Positions 1-6,667 of a DNA stretch of 29,126 nucleotides are shown piece after piece. How positions within the stretch are numbered: position 1 is the first letter of the stretch; each line of letters starts with the position of its first letter. The stretch lies in IMG/VR virus record IMGVR_UViG_3300046694_000174, positions 1 through 29,126 of that record; one strand, written 5' to 3'. Under the pieces are notes generated by a model, which was not told where the DNA came from, ran no database searches, and saw nothing but the letters and a program-made list of their open reading frames with translations. Source of the stretch: a virus. A program made the translations under genes and the position numbers.

Positions 1-543
1 GTAACGCATACGTCCAATGGCCAATACTTCAAGTCCGAATAAAGCCCCGGCAAGAGGGGTGCCGAAGACGGACGCAAAGCCAGCGCTGATGCCGGCCATA
101 AGAATCACCCGGCGATCCTCGCGACGCAGCCGGAAGACATGCGTCAGTTGATCGGCAAGGGCCCCGCCCATTTGCACCGCCGTACCCTCACGCCCAACAG
201 ATGCGCCAAAGAGGTGGGAAACCACCGTTCCGATAAGCACCATCGGAACCATGCGCAAGGGGACAACCTTTTTAGGATCGTGGATCTCATCGATGATCAG
301 ATTGTTTCCGGCATCAACGGGCTTGCCTATCAAGTGATACGCAAGTCCCACGGCAAAGCCAGCTACGGGCAGGAGCCAGATGACCCAGGGATGGGTCTCT
401 CGCCACTGGGTGGCATGATCCAGGGAAAGCAGGAATAACGCAGAAGCAGAACCCGCCAAAAGCGCTACAAGACCTGCAAGCGCAAGCCATTTCGCTAGGT
501 AGGGCAGTAAGTCGAGTTGTTCAGGTCGTCGAAATTTAGACAT
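1..543 (-). CDS. eriC(F): ClC-family fluoride/chloride transporter, 5' part (cut by window edge)
   Basis: Reading leftward from the ATG at 543, the frame stays open to base 1 and gives 181 residues of a ClC-type membrane transporter; the rest lies outside the window. Visible signs are two N-terminal hydrophobic stretches (about 15-40 and 53-72), a GNNL motif at 79-82, the ClC signature GREGTAVQ at 117-124 with the gating glutamate at 119, and further hydrophobic helices from 145. The GNN(L) motif in place of the GSGIP motif of chloride ClCs, together with the fluoride riboswitch upstream, points to the fluoride/proton antiporter branch (CLC-F), which exports fluoride from the cytoplasm. This is host flank rather than phage. 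The family is certain from the motif; the fluoride assignment rests on the motif and the riboswitch. Confidence 0.88.
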   Translation of the reverse strand, partial: MSKFRRPEQLDLLPYLAKWLALAGLVALLAGSASALFLLSLDHATQWRETHPWVIWLLPVAGFAVGLAYHLIGKPVDAGNNLIIDEIHDPKKVVPLRMVPMVLIGTVVSHLFGASVGREGTAVQMGGALADQLTHVFRLRREDRRVILMAGISAGFASVFGTPLAGALFGLEVLAIGRMRY

Positions 544-600
544 TTGGCCAGCCACAAAAAAGTAAGTGGGCCTGACCAAAAACGGATGCTGGGCGCGAAC

Positions 601-637
601 GCCTACAGACCTGGTTTGATCAGGTTTCTGTAGGCAT
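601..637 (-). terminator. Expression-platform hairpin of the fluoride riboswitch
   Basis: A strong inverted repeat on the minus strand (arms GCCTACAG and CTGTAGGC, extended by ACCTG and CAGGT) begins within the last bases of the aptamer, so the two structures probably exclude each other. A TTTTT run follows only about 18 bases later rather than directly. It could therefore end transcription, or act through translation of the gene starting at 543. Confidence 0.6.
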
Positions 638-700
638 CATCAGCTGCTACGGGCGCAGCGGTTGGTTAATGGAGGAATGCCATCTCCAATGGGCCGATCT
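628..700 (-). promoter_or_regulatory. Fluoride riboswitch (crcB motif) aptamer
   Basis: On the minus strand, from about 690 down to 630, lie GGAGATGGCATTCCTCC, an ACC-containing joining segment, a GCTGCGCCCGTAGC hairpin and then TGATG-CCTAC. This order matches the crcB-motif aptamer, in which a pseudoknot holds Mg2+ and fluoride, and it closely resembles the P. syringae eriC leader from memory. It sits about 85 bases upstream of the ClC gene start, in the same orientation. A covariance-model search was not run. Confidence 0.88.
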
Positions 701-947
701 TAGCCAGCCCTGGCGAAAATGTAAAATCTTGTTACAAGGCTAGCCAGTATGAGAAGGATGTCGAGCTCAGTGGCTTTTTTGCCGACGAAGCTCATCTTGA
801 GGGGGGCGTCATGCAAACGGTTCATCGACGTGCCGGGCAGATCGTGAAGCCGATTCGCTGACCGCAATGTGCGGAGCGTAGCCCAAACCGCCTGAAATGG
901 TGCGCAAACGATCAAAGGTGCGAGGGATGGCTGAACCAACCCGCAGA
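701..947. other. Intergenic stretch without a supported gene
   Basis: Nothing here supports a gene. The one leftward frame (700-1059) has no ribosome binding site and runs through the tRNA-like repeat. The minus-strand promoter for the riboswitch transcript should lie around 705-760, where there are AT-rich patches but no clear -35/-10 pair. Confidence 0.5.
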
Positions 948-1053
948 AACGCAAAAGCCCCGCTAAGGCGGGGCTTTCGTTTGAATCTTGGCGGTAGACC
1001 GGGGATTCGGACCCTGGAGACGCTTTTAACGTCCTCCGGCTTTCAAAGCCACT
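948..1053 (-). repeat. tRNA-Ser(UGA) 3' half plus terminator, copy 1 (old attachment scar)
   Basis: Read on the minus strand, this has an anticodon-arm-like TTTGAAA loop, a long variable arm with GACGTTAAAAGCGTC, a T-arm (CCAGGGTCCGAATCCCCGG), an acceptor-like end with CCA, and then a perfect 10-bp GC-rich hairpin followed by a T run (953-978). The 5' half (D-arm and 5' acceptor strand) is missing. It aligns base for base, with scattered changes, to 2108-2214. Its changed T-arm bases suggest it is no longer a working tRNA. Confidence 0.75.
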
Positions 1054-1180
1054 ATGCAACTGCCCGCAGGCCGTGGCCTTGAATCCTCATCGATTCGCGC
1101 GAGGCGAGTATTTCACCAGAGAGGGAAGTCTTTTTCAGTGTCTCCCTCACGGGCAAAAGACTCACCCTAACGTGGAATCA

Positions 1181-1678
1181 TTACTTGGCTTGGCGAAGCA
1201 CGAGCTCCGACAAACGGGTCTTAACGCGGAAGCAGAACTCGCGAATCTGAAATTGATAAGCGGGCATGACCATATAGTTTAAATCAGGACCTAACGAGTC
1301 TTTGATTTCCATGTATTTAGCCGTCTTGGCTGCAATGGCTTGGTATTCCGCCTCGTATTTGTTGTACGACACTTTGTTGTAAACCTTCAGGACATCCAGC
1401 TCTTTACGGCATTGCTCAGCGCGGTTCTGGTTCAGGCTTGTCTCTGATTCTGACTGAACGGATTCCGGAGCGGCAGGGACGTGGGAATCAGCGCTGGCGT
1501 TCGCAGGGGCGGCCTCGTAGCGAACAGTCCAATTTTCTGGTGCCGGATGTGCGACTTCAGGGGGGGCTTCCTGGACAACGGCAGGAGGTGGAGCCACGTT
1601 AGGTTTTTCTGGAGTTTTCGTCGCGCATCCCGAGAGGGCCAGTCCTACCACTACAACGATGCCACACATTTTATCCAT
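1181..1678 (-). CDS. Predicted small lipoprotein of unknown function
   Basis: A 165-residue protein starting at the ATG at 1678. The frame is open further upstream, but this start is preferred because it gives a proper lipoprotein signal: MDKM, a hydrophobic run CGIVVVVGLAL, and the lipobox LSGC (Cys at about 18). A proline- and alanine-rich linker follows (about 22-80), then a charged, probably helical C-terminal domain rich in K, E and Y. A possible promoter is TTACAC (1754-1759), an 18-base gap and TACTTT (1730-1735). It lies alone between the two tRNA-Ser scars, so it may be cargo left by an earlier element. I do not recognise the family. It would be anchored in the outer or inner membrane. 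Confidence 0.7.
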   Translation of the reverse strand: MDKMCGIVVVVGLALSGCATKTPEKPNVAPPPAVVQEAPPEVAHPAPENWTVRYEAAPANASADSHVPAAPESVQSESETSLNQNRAEQCRKELDVLKVYNKVSYNKYEAEYQAIAAKTAKYMEIKDSLGPDLNYMVMPAYQFQIREFCFRVKTRLSELVLRQAK

Positions 1679-2107
1679 CGGTTCCACCAAGAGGTCATTA
1701 CGGTTGGCTGAGTCGTTAGGTTCTGGGTAAAAGTAATAACTCACTCTGATCGAGTGTAAATTTTCTACCAGACTCAAGGCGCTCAACCTCTCTTCCTTGA
1801 GTACGCAGATGGACGATAATAGTAAAAAAACAAAAAGATGACGAGTAAAAGCTCGCCCTAAAAGCCATAAATCTAATCGGATAATCAATGGGGGACTACG
1901 CTGCGCCTGCACCCCAAGGGTGGCGCGTGTAAATTGCAGAGACGATGGGGATGGGTGCCGATGTGGACCAAGCGCAAGCGCCTTGAACCGATTGCCGTAT
2001 AGGGACGGTCACCAAATACGTTGACCGAAGGATTGGTGAGGACGCCAAGCCCTTCGAACCCGTCAAGGTTTCGGTGCCCCATGAGAAACCGTCTTACGCC
2101 ATCAAAC
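1679..2107. other. Gene-free stretch between the lipoprotein gene and scar copy 2
   Basis: Apart from the possible promoter of the lipoprotein gene near 1730-1760, I see nothing that supports a gene. The leftward frame at 1885-2082 lacks a ribosome binding site and a recognisable product. The stretch may be degenerate remains of an earlier insertion. Confidence 0.4.
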
Positions 2108-2214
2108 CCCAGAAACGCAAAAGCCCCGCTACTGCAGGGCTTTCGTTCGAGTCTTGGCGGGAAACCAGGGATTCGAACCCTGGAGACGCTATTAACGTCC
2201 GCCGGTTTTCAAGA
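2108..2214 (-). repeat. tRNA-Ser(UGA) 3' half plus terminator, copy 2 (likely prophage attachment site)
   Basis: On the minus strand this gives TCTTGAAAACCGG (anticodon loop with UGA), a variable arm GACGTTAATAGCGTC, a perfect T-arm (CCAGGGTTCGAATCCCTGG), GTTTCCC, discriminator G and CCA, then a weaker terminator hairpin (2119-2143). The match to a tRNA breaks off inside the anticodon stem: GCAGT does not pair with ACCGG, and no D-arm follows. That is what a phage att core covering a tRNA 3' half leaves at the far end of a prophage. Phage-type genes begin right after it. The intact tRNA-Ser is expected beyond the other end of the prophage. Confidence 0.78.
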
Positions 2215-2422
2215 CTGCCGAGTTATCTATATTTATCAACTACTTACCATTTAATCATTTCCGCACAAGAGCATTTTTTACTGACATGAAAGCCGCGCAG
2301 ATCAAGGGGCATTCATCAGGTTGCGGAAATGATTTCTCCCCTCCCCGGCGTCCTGCCGACCGAACACAAACTACCCAAATAATACCGACTGCTAAGCTGT
2401 TCACTCCACCAGAGGAACACCG

Positions 2423-2632
2423 ATGCCCAACTCAGACCTGCTCCCTCCCCTGCTCTCCAAGCTCTACGAAAACCAGCTGGCCCTTGAGGCTTCCATCATG
2501 GAGCTATCGAACTGGGTGGAGCAGCGTGGCTCCACTGAGGTCGCAGAAAATATCCGGGGTGCGCTGCATACCATCGACGACAACGAAGAGTTCATCAAGC
2601 TCACCCTGGCTGTGCTGATGTCTCCTAAGTAG
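2423..2632 (+). CDS. Small acidic protein of unknown function
   Basis: A 69-residue protein on the plus strand with the ribosome binding site AGAGGAAC seven bases before the ATG. It is predicted mostly helical (LLSKLYENQLALEASIME) and has neither a signal nor a membrane segment. It resembles the small hypothetical genes found at the attachment-site end of Pseudomonas prophages (recollection, not a search). It points the same way as the next gene at 2712 and away from the late operon. No function is assigned. Confidence 0.7.
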   Translation: MPNSDLLPPLLSKLYENQLALEASIMELSNWVEQRGSTEVAENIRGALHTIDDNEEFIKLTLAVLMSPK

Positions 2633-2680
2633 CCCTAGCAGTTCGTCGCCTGGAATCGCGCAATCGGCGAACCTCGATTA

Positions 2681-2696
2681 CTGTACGCACATACAG
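2681..2696. promoter_or_regulatory. LexA (SOS) box upstream of the gene at 2712
   Basis: The 16 bases CTGTACGCACATACAG fit CTGT-N8-ACAG exactly, and the symmetry extends one base further each way (A...T). It ends 15 bases before the ATG at 2712, where bound LexA would block transcription. This implies the downstream gene is induced by DNA damage. Confidence 0.75.
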
Positions 2697-2711
2697 TACC
2701 GGACAAGCATT

Positions 2712-3095
2712 ATGAACGACATCGACGAAGACACCTCTGAGTGGCTTGGCTGCCCTACGCCCCTGGAAATGTACCAACACCAGTGTGCCCTGCTCGAGGA
2801 CGAGCTCATCCAGACTGAGGCGATGCTGCGAAAGGCACGGGCCAATGTGGCCGGCTTGGTGCAGATGAATGACCTGCTCGCCACCGGAAAAACCGCAGCA
2901 GAGACCCGGTTGAGGGAAGCCCTTGAGCGCGCATCAGCAATCAACGATCGGGAGCCTAACAATGTGAGCTTTCGCCCCATCGATCTGGTTACCGGTCAGC
3001 GCGATGAACTGCTCAGGGAAAACCAGCGATTGCTGGGCGAGCTGCGCGACCTCAAGGAGGCTTCAGCAGCAGCGCCTACTCGGCAAGCGCTTTGA
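2712..3095 (+). CDS. SOS-regulated coiled-coil protein of unknown function
   Basis: A 127-residue protein on the plus strand. The N-terminus is acidic (MNDIDEDTSEW). Two heptad-rich helical stretches follow (about 25-75 and 92-115, with runs such as RDELLRENQRLLGELRDL), so it is probably a coiled-coil dimer in the cytoplasm. There is no membrane segment. No good Shine-Dalgarno is visible before the ATG, and the LexA box lies only 15 bases upstream, so the leader is very short. Its 3' end overlaps the convergent gene at 3076-3303 by 20 bases. I do not recognise a family. SOS control is inferred from the box alone. Confidence 0.75.
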   Translation: MNDIDEDTSEWLGCPTPLEMYQHQCALLEDELIQTEAMLRKARANVAGLVQMNDLLATGKTAAETRLREALERASAINDREPNNVSFRPIDLVTGQRDELLRENQRLLGELRDLKEASAAAPTRQAL

Positions 3096-3303
3096 GTCGC
3101 TGCTCAGTGGCCGAGTCAAATATCACGTAGAGCCGGTCTGTTGTCGCTTCTGTCAGTGCGCGGGCCGACTCCAGGCCCAGCACGAAGCCCTCCGCCCTAG
3201 CACCAGCCTTCGCCGCAACAATCATCGAGTCAGCCCGGGCAATCTGCGCCAGCAGCTTGTCAGCCTCGCGCTCGATCTTTGGGCTGAGCGTCATGCCTTC
3301 CAT
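3076..3303 (-). CDS. Small helical phage protein of unknown function
   Basis: A 75-residue leftward protein and the last gene of the late operon. AAAGGGGAA before the ATG at 3303 favours this start over the ATG three codons later. It is rich in A, E, R and K and probably all helical. It has no transmembrane helix, so it is not a holin despite sitting next to the lysis genes. About 55 bases separate it from the Rz stop. It converges on the SOS gene at 2712-3095. Function unknown. Confidence 0.65.
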   Translation of the reverse strand: MEGMTLSPKIEREADKLLAQIARADSMIVAAKAGARAEGFVLGLESARALTEATTDRLYVIFDSATEQRLKALAE

Positions 3304-3360
3304 GCCGGTTCCCCTTTTCTAAAAGGGTCAAGGATAGCCCATTGCTAGAATTGGACGCAC

Positions 3361-3888
3361 TCAGGGGGCCACAGCCCTTACATACGCCTGGCAGGCCCGC
3401 AGCGCGATCAGTCCTTGGTCGCCGGCGTCGGTGATGGCGATAATTCTTTGAGCATGCGCTGGGTCAAGTTGGACTCGACGGGCTGCATGAACCACGCTGA
3501 CGGCGCTGGGGGCGGTAGGCACGTTACAGCCACTGGCTGCATCCTCGGCAAGGAGGACTGACAGCCGGACATCAGCAGTAGCAAGCTGGTCGCGCAGGCG
3601 AGCCTGGTTGCGCTGGGCATCGGATAATTCCTTGGTATGTTGTTTGTCTGAGGTGGCCAGGGCTTGTTCGGTGGCCAGGCGCTGGGCCTGCTCTGCTTGT
3701 TGCTGCTGCCAGGCTTCGCTGGTGATTGCGTCCAAGGCTTTCTGATGCGCAATCCCCTGATCCGACAGTTGCTCGGCGAGCTTTTTGCCCATGCGCCAGC
3801 CCTGAACCTGCCAGGCCACGCCCGCGGCGCTGGCCATCAGCACCAGGATCAGCATCACCAGCCCTGCCAGCTTCTGCACAGGCGTCAT
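3361..3888 (-). CDS. Rz: Rz-like inner-membrane spanin (i-spanin)
   Basis: A 175-residue protein when started at the ATG at 3888, chosen because AGAGGTG precedes it and because the ATG overlaps the endolysin TGA (ATGA). It has one N-terminal membrane anchor (about 6-25) and then a long periplasmic helical stretch rich in Q, A, K and E (about 35-110), typical of the lambda Rz / Phage_lysis family. Spanins fuse the inner and outer membranes as the last step of lysis. A second lysis gene, the outer-membrane spanin Rz1, is nested in another frame (3408-3620). The C-terminal 70 residues are less typical, as expected where the sequence is constrained by Rz1. Confidence 0.85.
   Translation of the reverse strand: MTPVQKLAGLVMLILVLMASAAGVAWQVQGWRMGKKLAEQLSDQGIAHQKALDAITSEAWQQQQAEQAQRLATEQALATSDKQHTKELSDAQRNQARLRDQLATADVRLSVLLAEDAASGCNVPTAPSAVSVVHAARRVQLDPAHAQRIIAITDAGDQGLIALRACQAYVRAVAP
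3408..3620 (-). CDS. Rz1: Rz1-like outer-membrane spanin lipoprotein, nested in Rz
   Basis: A 70-residue protein entirely inside Rz in another frame. The ATG at 3620 has AAGGA upstream. A positively charged start is followed by a hydrophobic run ending in the lipobox LMSGC (Cys20), and the mature protein is short and proline-rich (CLPPPAPSAW), as in lambda Rz1. The frame is open further upstream to 3752, but only this start gives a signal peptide. The lipoprotein would sit in the outer membrane and bind the Rz periplasmic domain to disrupt the envelope. The nested arrangement is the classic lambda one. Confidence 0.83.
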   Translation of the reverse strand: MPSATRLACATSLLLLMSGCQSSLPRMQPVAVTCLPPPAPSAWFMQPVESNLTQRMLKELSPSPTPATKD

Positions 3889-4418
3889 GCCAGCACCTCT
3901 TTCGCCCGCTCCCACAATTGCAGGCGATCGGCCATACCGGTGAGCCCACCATTGATGCGCCGCGTGATCTTCGTGAACTCACCCTGATCCGCGAGCGTGT
4001 TGAGCCCCTTGGTGGACCAGAACCAGGCCGCCGACATCGCTGCGTGCTGCGGCAGCTCAAGCAACTCCGGCTTGCCGATCAGGTCCAGGCCCAGCGCTTC
4101 CCCGCACGCCGCATAGTTCGCACGCCCGGTAATCTGGATCAGGCCACGGCCACGATATTTGGAGCCGTCCCCTTTGACGATGTTGCCCAAGTCGGCACGG
4201 CCTTCGTACGTGAGCTGCTGCGCGGTGGGCCCCCAGATCTCACGCACGTAGCGCAACTGGCCGGACTCATGCCCAAACTGGGCGATGAATGCGGTGGCGC
4301 GCGCGGTGCCCACGATGCCGTAGCGGTTCATGGCCGTGTTGAGCGCGGGAACAAAAACGCCGGCATTTCGGCCGGCGTTCGGGAGGATCTGCAGCAACTG
4401 CTGCTCGGTGATCGGCAT
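3885..4418 (-). CDS. Endolysin, GH19 chitinase-like muramidase
   Basis: A 177-residue cell-wall hydrolase. The start at 4418 is chosen for GGAGAAA just upstream; the longer frame to 4502 runs through a terminator. The GH19 signature is clear: AFIAQFGHESGQL (about 39-51, catalytic Glu in HESG), a second conserved acidic region around YEGRADLGN, and YRGRGLIQITGRANY (about 87-101). It would cleave peptidoglycan glycan strands. There is no signal peptide or SAR helix at the N-terminus, so it needs a holin to reach the wall, and none is visible nearby. The next gene, Rz, overlaps its stop by ATGA, completing the lysis cassette. Confidence 0.92.
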   Translation of the reverse strand: MPITEQQLLQILPNAGRNAGVFVPALNTAMNRYGIVGTARATAFIAQFGHESGQLRYVREIWGPTAQQLTYEGRADLGNIVKGDGSKYRGRGLIQITGRANYAACGEALGLDLIGKPELLELPQHAAMSAAWFWSTKGLNTLADQGEFTKITRRINGGLTGMADRLQLWERAKEVLA

Positions 4419-4432
4419 GGCTTTCTCCAGGC

Positions 4433-4460
4433 GAAAAAAAACCGCTCGATGGCGGCCGGT
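4433..4460 (-). terminator. Intrinsic terminator between the fibre chaperone and endolysin genes
   Basis: On the minus strand the hairpin CCGC-CATCGA-GCGG, with possible longer pairing ACCG/CGGT, is followed directly by a run of eight T. It lies just before the endolysin ribosome binding site, so late transcription must read through it. Confidence 0.7.
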
Positions 4461-4482
4461 TCTGCGTTCGCTTGAACGCGGG

Positions 4483-4854
4483 TTATTGGGCTGGCACAGC
4501 AAGCCAGTCCGGTGGAACAGGCCGGGCAGCTTGGTCAGGGAAGCCGGTGGCCTGCGGCCAAGTCCGCAGCTGCTGGATGTATAAGAGAAGGCCAGCGAAC
4601 TGCTCGGCTGACAGCGACGTCGTCACGCCCATGTCCATCTCGTCCCGGTGCCGATCGCGCAGCCACCTGACGCGCTCAATCTCGGCGTCACGCCATGCCC
4701 GCTCATCAATGGCCAGGTCATCAGGACTGCTTGGCGGTTCCACGAATTCCCAGTCATTCATCACCGTGCCGCCTGTTGAGGCCGCGTATTCGTGAATGTC
4801 CACATCCGGTGCCACAACCTGCTTGTAGCCTTCCAGCGTCCGGATTATCAGCAT
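4483..4854 (-). CDS. tfa: Tail fibre assembly chaperone (TAP/gpTfa family)
   Basis: A 123-residue protein whose ATG overlaps the fibre gene stop (TAATG). It fits the Caudo_TAP family: an N-terminal half starting MLIIRTLEGYKQVV, then the conserved charged helix WRDAEIERVRWLRDRHRDE (about 55-73) and the C-terminal motif LLLYIQQLRTWPQ...FP, as in lambda Tfa and P2 gpG. These proteins help the fibre C-terminus fold and trimerise and may stay on the fibre tip. The position right after a tail fibre gene supports this. The overlap suggests translational coupling to the fibre. Confidence 0.88.
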   Translation of the reverse strand: MLIIRTLEGYKQVVAPDVDIHEYAASTGGTVMNDWEFVEPPSSPDDLAIDERAWRDAEIERVRWLRDRHRDEMDMGVTTSLSAEQFAGLLLYIQQLRTWPQATGFPDQAARPVPPDWLAVPAQ

Positions 4855-5615
4855 TAGTTTTTACCCCCTGTGACAATTACGCTCATCAGCGTGAAGTCTC
4901 GCGTGCTACCACCAGGGACACCGGCCACCACGCGCACTTTGTTCACTGTTCGAGTATTACCACCTGCGCCGTTTTCATACATGATCGATTGAACTGCCGA
5001 ATCGTCGCAGGCCATGGCGACTACAACATACGCTGTATTATCCATAGGGCTTGCGAAGATGATGTCATAAATACCGGTCGTCACTTTCGTGATAGAGGCA
5101 ACATTGAAATTGTTGATGATGGTTGGGCCAGAACCTGAAAAGAGCACAGAAGCTGTGATCAGTCCTTGCTTGCTGCCAGACACCTTGGAGTCAAGAGCGG
5201 CTTTCAAGTCGTCCTGTCCAGTTATGTTCCCGCCGATGTACCCCCAATTAAGCCCATGATTATGACCAGTGCCACCTTTTTCGGCGGGCAATATATCGTA
5301 GTTGCCGGTAGTGCCCAACGCCGCGAGCTTTGCCCCAAACTGATTGACCAATGCATTAAAAGCATCAGACAACATCTTGTCGTAGCCCTGTACTGGCATT
5401 ATGGCGTAAGAAGCCCCACTTACCGTGGCGCCTTTATACGCTGGAAGAATCGATATAACCGTAGCACTGGCTACGTTCGCTACTTCGTAAGTCGCGCCAT
5501 CCGGACCAACAAACGAATCTCCACTGCGACAGCTTGCAGCGAAATCAACACTAGCACCTACTACAGTAGTGCTCCCGTTTTGAACGGATAATGTTCCAGA
5601 CCGTTGCCAAACCAT
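4854..5615 (-). CDS. Tail fibre protein
   Basis: A 253-residue protein starting at the ATG at 5615, which has CTGGAGAAA upstream; the longer frame adds ten residues without a binding site. The first 75 residues form a beta-rich head (MVWQRSGTLSVQNGSTTVVG...), a module I know from Pseudomonas tail fibres, where it would attach to the tail tip. Middle motifs TTGNYDILPAEKGGTG and ITGQDDLKAALDSKVSG are fibre shaft repeats. The C-terminal 100 residues would bind the host surface. GC content is visibly lower here than in the head genes, as is common for swapped host-range modules. The chaperone gene follows directly. Confidence 0.83.
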   Translation of the reverse strand: MVWQRSGTLSVQNGSTTVVGASVDFAASCRSGDSFVGPDGATYEVANVASATVISILPAYKGATVSGASYAIMPVQGYDKMLSDAFNALVNQFGAKLAALGTTGNYDILPAEKGGTGHNHGLNWGYIGGNITGQDDLKAALDSKVSGSKQGLITASVLFSGSGPTIINNFNVASITKVTTGIYDIIFASPMDNTAYVVVAMACDDSAVQSIMYENGAGGNTRTVNKVRVVAGVPGGSTRDFTLMSVIVTGGKN

Positions 5616-5672
5616 ATTTTTCTCCAGGGAAGCCACCAAAATCATGGGGAAGCAGTTTTGTTTTTTTGATAC

Positions 5673-6329
5673 TCAAGAAACTGGCCGAGCAAACACAACC
5701 GGCGTATAAAAAGCAGAAGATATATCTACTCCAACAACTTGCATCATAATCCGATTGTTAGCGAAATCCCATACAGCGTACTGATTCCCTTGCCTAGAAG
5801 TAAGGCCTGCCACATCCATAGCAATGTTGTTCAGCATTAAATAATCGCCAGTGTTCAGCGGGCTATTTGCAGACCAACTAAGTCTGTACAACCCTTGGCT
5901 AGTTTGCTCGGATCCTAGGTAGGTCCATGCTGTGATTGTTCTTGTGAATTGCGCCGCCGGGGCTGCACTATCGAACAAAAGTTTCGACGAGCCATCCCAA
6001 ATACGAAACCCGTAAGAGGCTTTTGGGGCCGACTGAAATGCAGCAGCGAACCATTTTCCACTTGAACTTTGACCTGAAATCCCCTTGAACGAAAATCCAG
6101 TCCATGCCCCTGGAGAACCATTGATCAAACAAAAGCACATGGTGCACGACTGATCAGCTCTAACAAATACAAGTGGTGGTTCGCTAGTGGTAATTGGTGA
6201 TGGAAACGCAACGCCGACACCTGAACCACCGTTGGCCCATGCCCCCTTATGTAAAACGCAGAGCCTTGCGAACTCTGAGTCAAGCACCACAACATCACTA
6301 TTGTTCGTGAATTGCACGCCGAAGGTCAT
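5673..6329 (-). CDS. Small tail-tip-associated protein, paralogue of the gene upstream
   Basis: A 218-residue protein starting at a TAATG overlap with the gene at 6329-6667. It begins MTFGVQFTNNSDVVVLDSEF and appears beta-rich throughout, with many G, S, W, F and Y. Its first 25 residues match in pattern the start of the neighbour (MT-aromatic-GV, then L-D/E and F), so the two may be diverged copies. Proteins of this type, perhaps DUF6453-like, occur after gpJ in other phages; they may decorate the tail tip or bind receptors. Function is inferred from position only. Low GC for the window. Confidence 0.65.
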   Translation of the reverse strand: MTFGVQFTNNSDVVVLDSEFARLCVLHKGAWANGGSGVGVAFPSPITTSEPPLVFVRADQSCTMCFCLINGSPGAWTGFSFKGISGQSSSGKWFAAAFQSAPKASYGFRIWDGSSKLLFDSAAPAAQFTRTITAWTYLGSEQTSQGLYRLSWSANSPLNTGDYLMLNNIAMDVAGLTSRQGNQYAVWDFANNRIMMQVVGVDISSAFYTPVVFARPVS

Positions 6330-6667
6330 TAGCGATACCTCACAACTATAAGCCGTTGCGCCCCAATACCAAGAGGCGCTCCCTCGCGCGAGCCTGGATG
6401 TCCAAAGTGAAGAGTCAGCCCGCCATTGCTGATAATGGGTGTGTATTGGATTGAGGCAAAGTTTTGCGCTGTAGTGTCATAACTTCCAGCTGGAAAACAC
6501 ACGGCTGAATGTGTTTCCGGCGTTATTCCAGGAATGGCTATGTACCTTGTCCTATTCTCCCCGGGTGCTTTCTGGACAACAGCGGTATACACGATCCTTA
6601 CCGTGAATGAATTTTCATCGAGTTCAAGGAGGCCATCAGCCCCCCATACTCTTACTCCATAAGTCAT
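6329..6667 (-). CDS. Small tail-tip-associated protein
   Basis: A 112-residue protein. I start it at the ATG at 6667, which overlaps the gpJ stop as ATGA and gives MTYGVRVWGADGLLELDENS, matching the start of the next gene; the longer frame adds six residues. It is beta-rich with no membrane segment. It lies between gpJ and a second protein with the same N-terminal pattern. Probably a virion or tail-tip accessory protein. No catalytic motif is visible. Confidence 0.62.
   Translation of the reverse strand: MTYGVRVWGADGLLELDENSFTVRIVYTAVVQKAPGENRTRYIAIPGITPETHSAVCFPAGSYDTTAQNFASIQYTPIISNGGLTLHFGHPGSREGAPLGIGAQRLIVVRYR

Noticed and set aside
700-1059. 119-residue leftward frame
   Set aside because: Runs across the tRNA-like repeat and terminator, no binding site, no recognisable product.
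960-1060. A complete, working tRNA-Ser gene
   Set aside because: Only the 3' half is present; no D-arm or 5' acceptor strand, and T-arm bases have changed.
2403-2418. A third LexA box (CTGT...CCAG)
   Set aside because: The right half does not match ACAG and the centre is GC-rich.
3076-3303. Holin
   Set aside because: The product is charged and helical with no membrane segment.
3726-4475. 249-residue rightward frame
   Set aside because: Lies opposite the Rz and endolysin genes, has no family likeness and odd composition; a shadow of GC-rich coding sequence.
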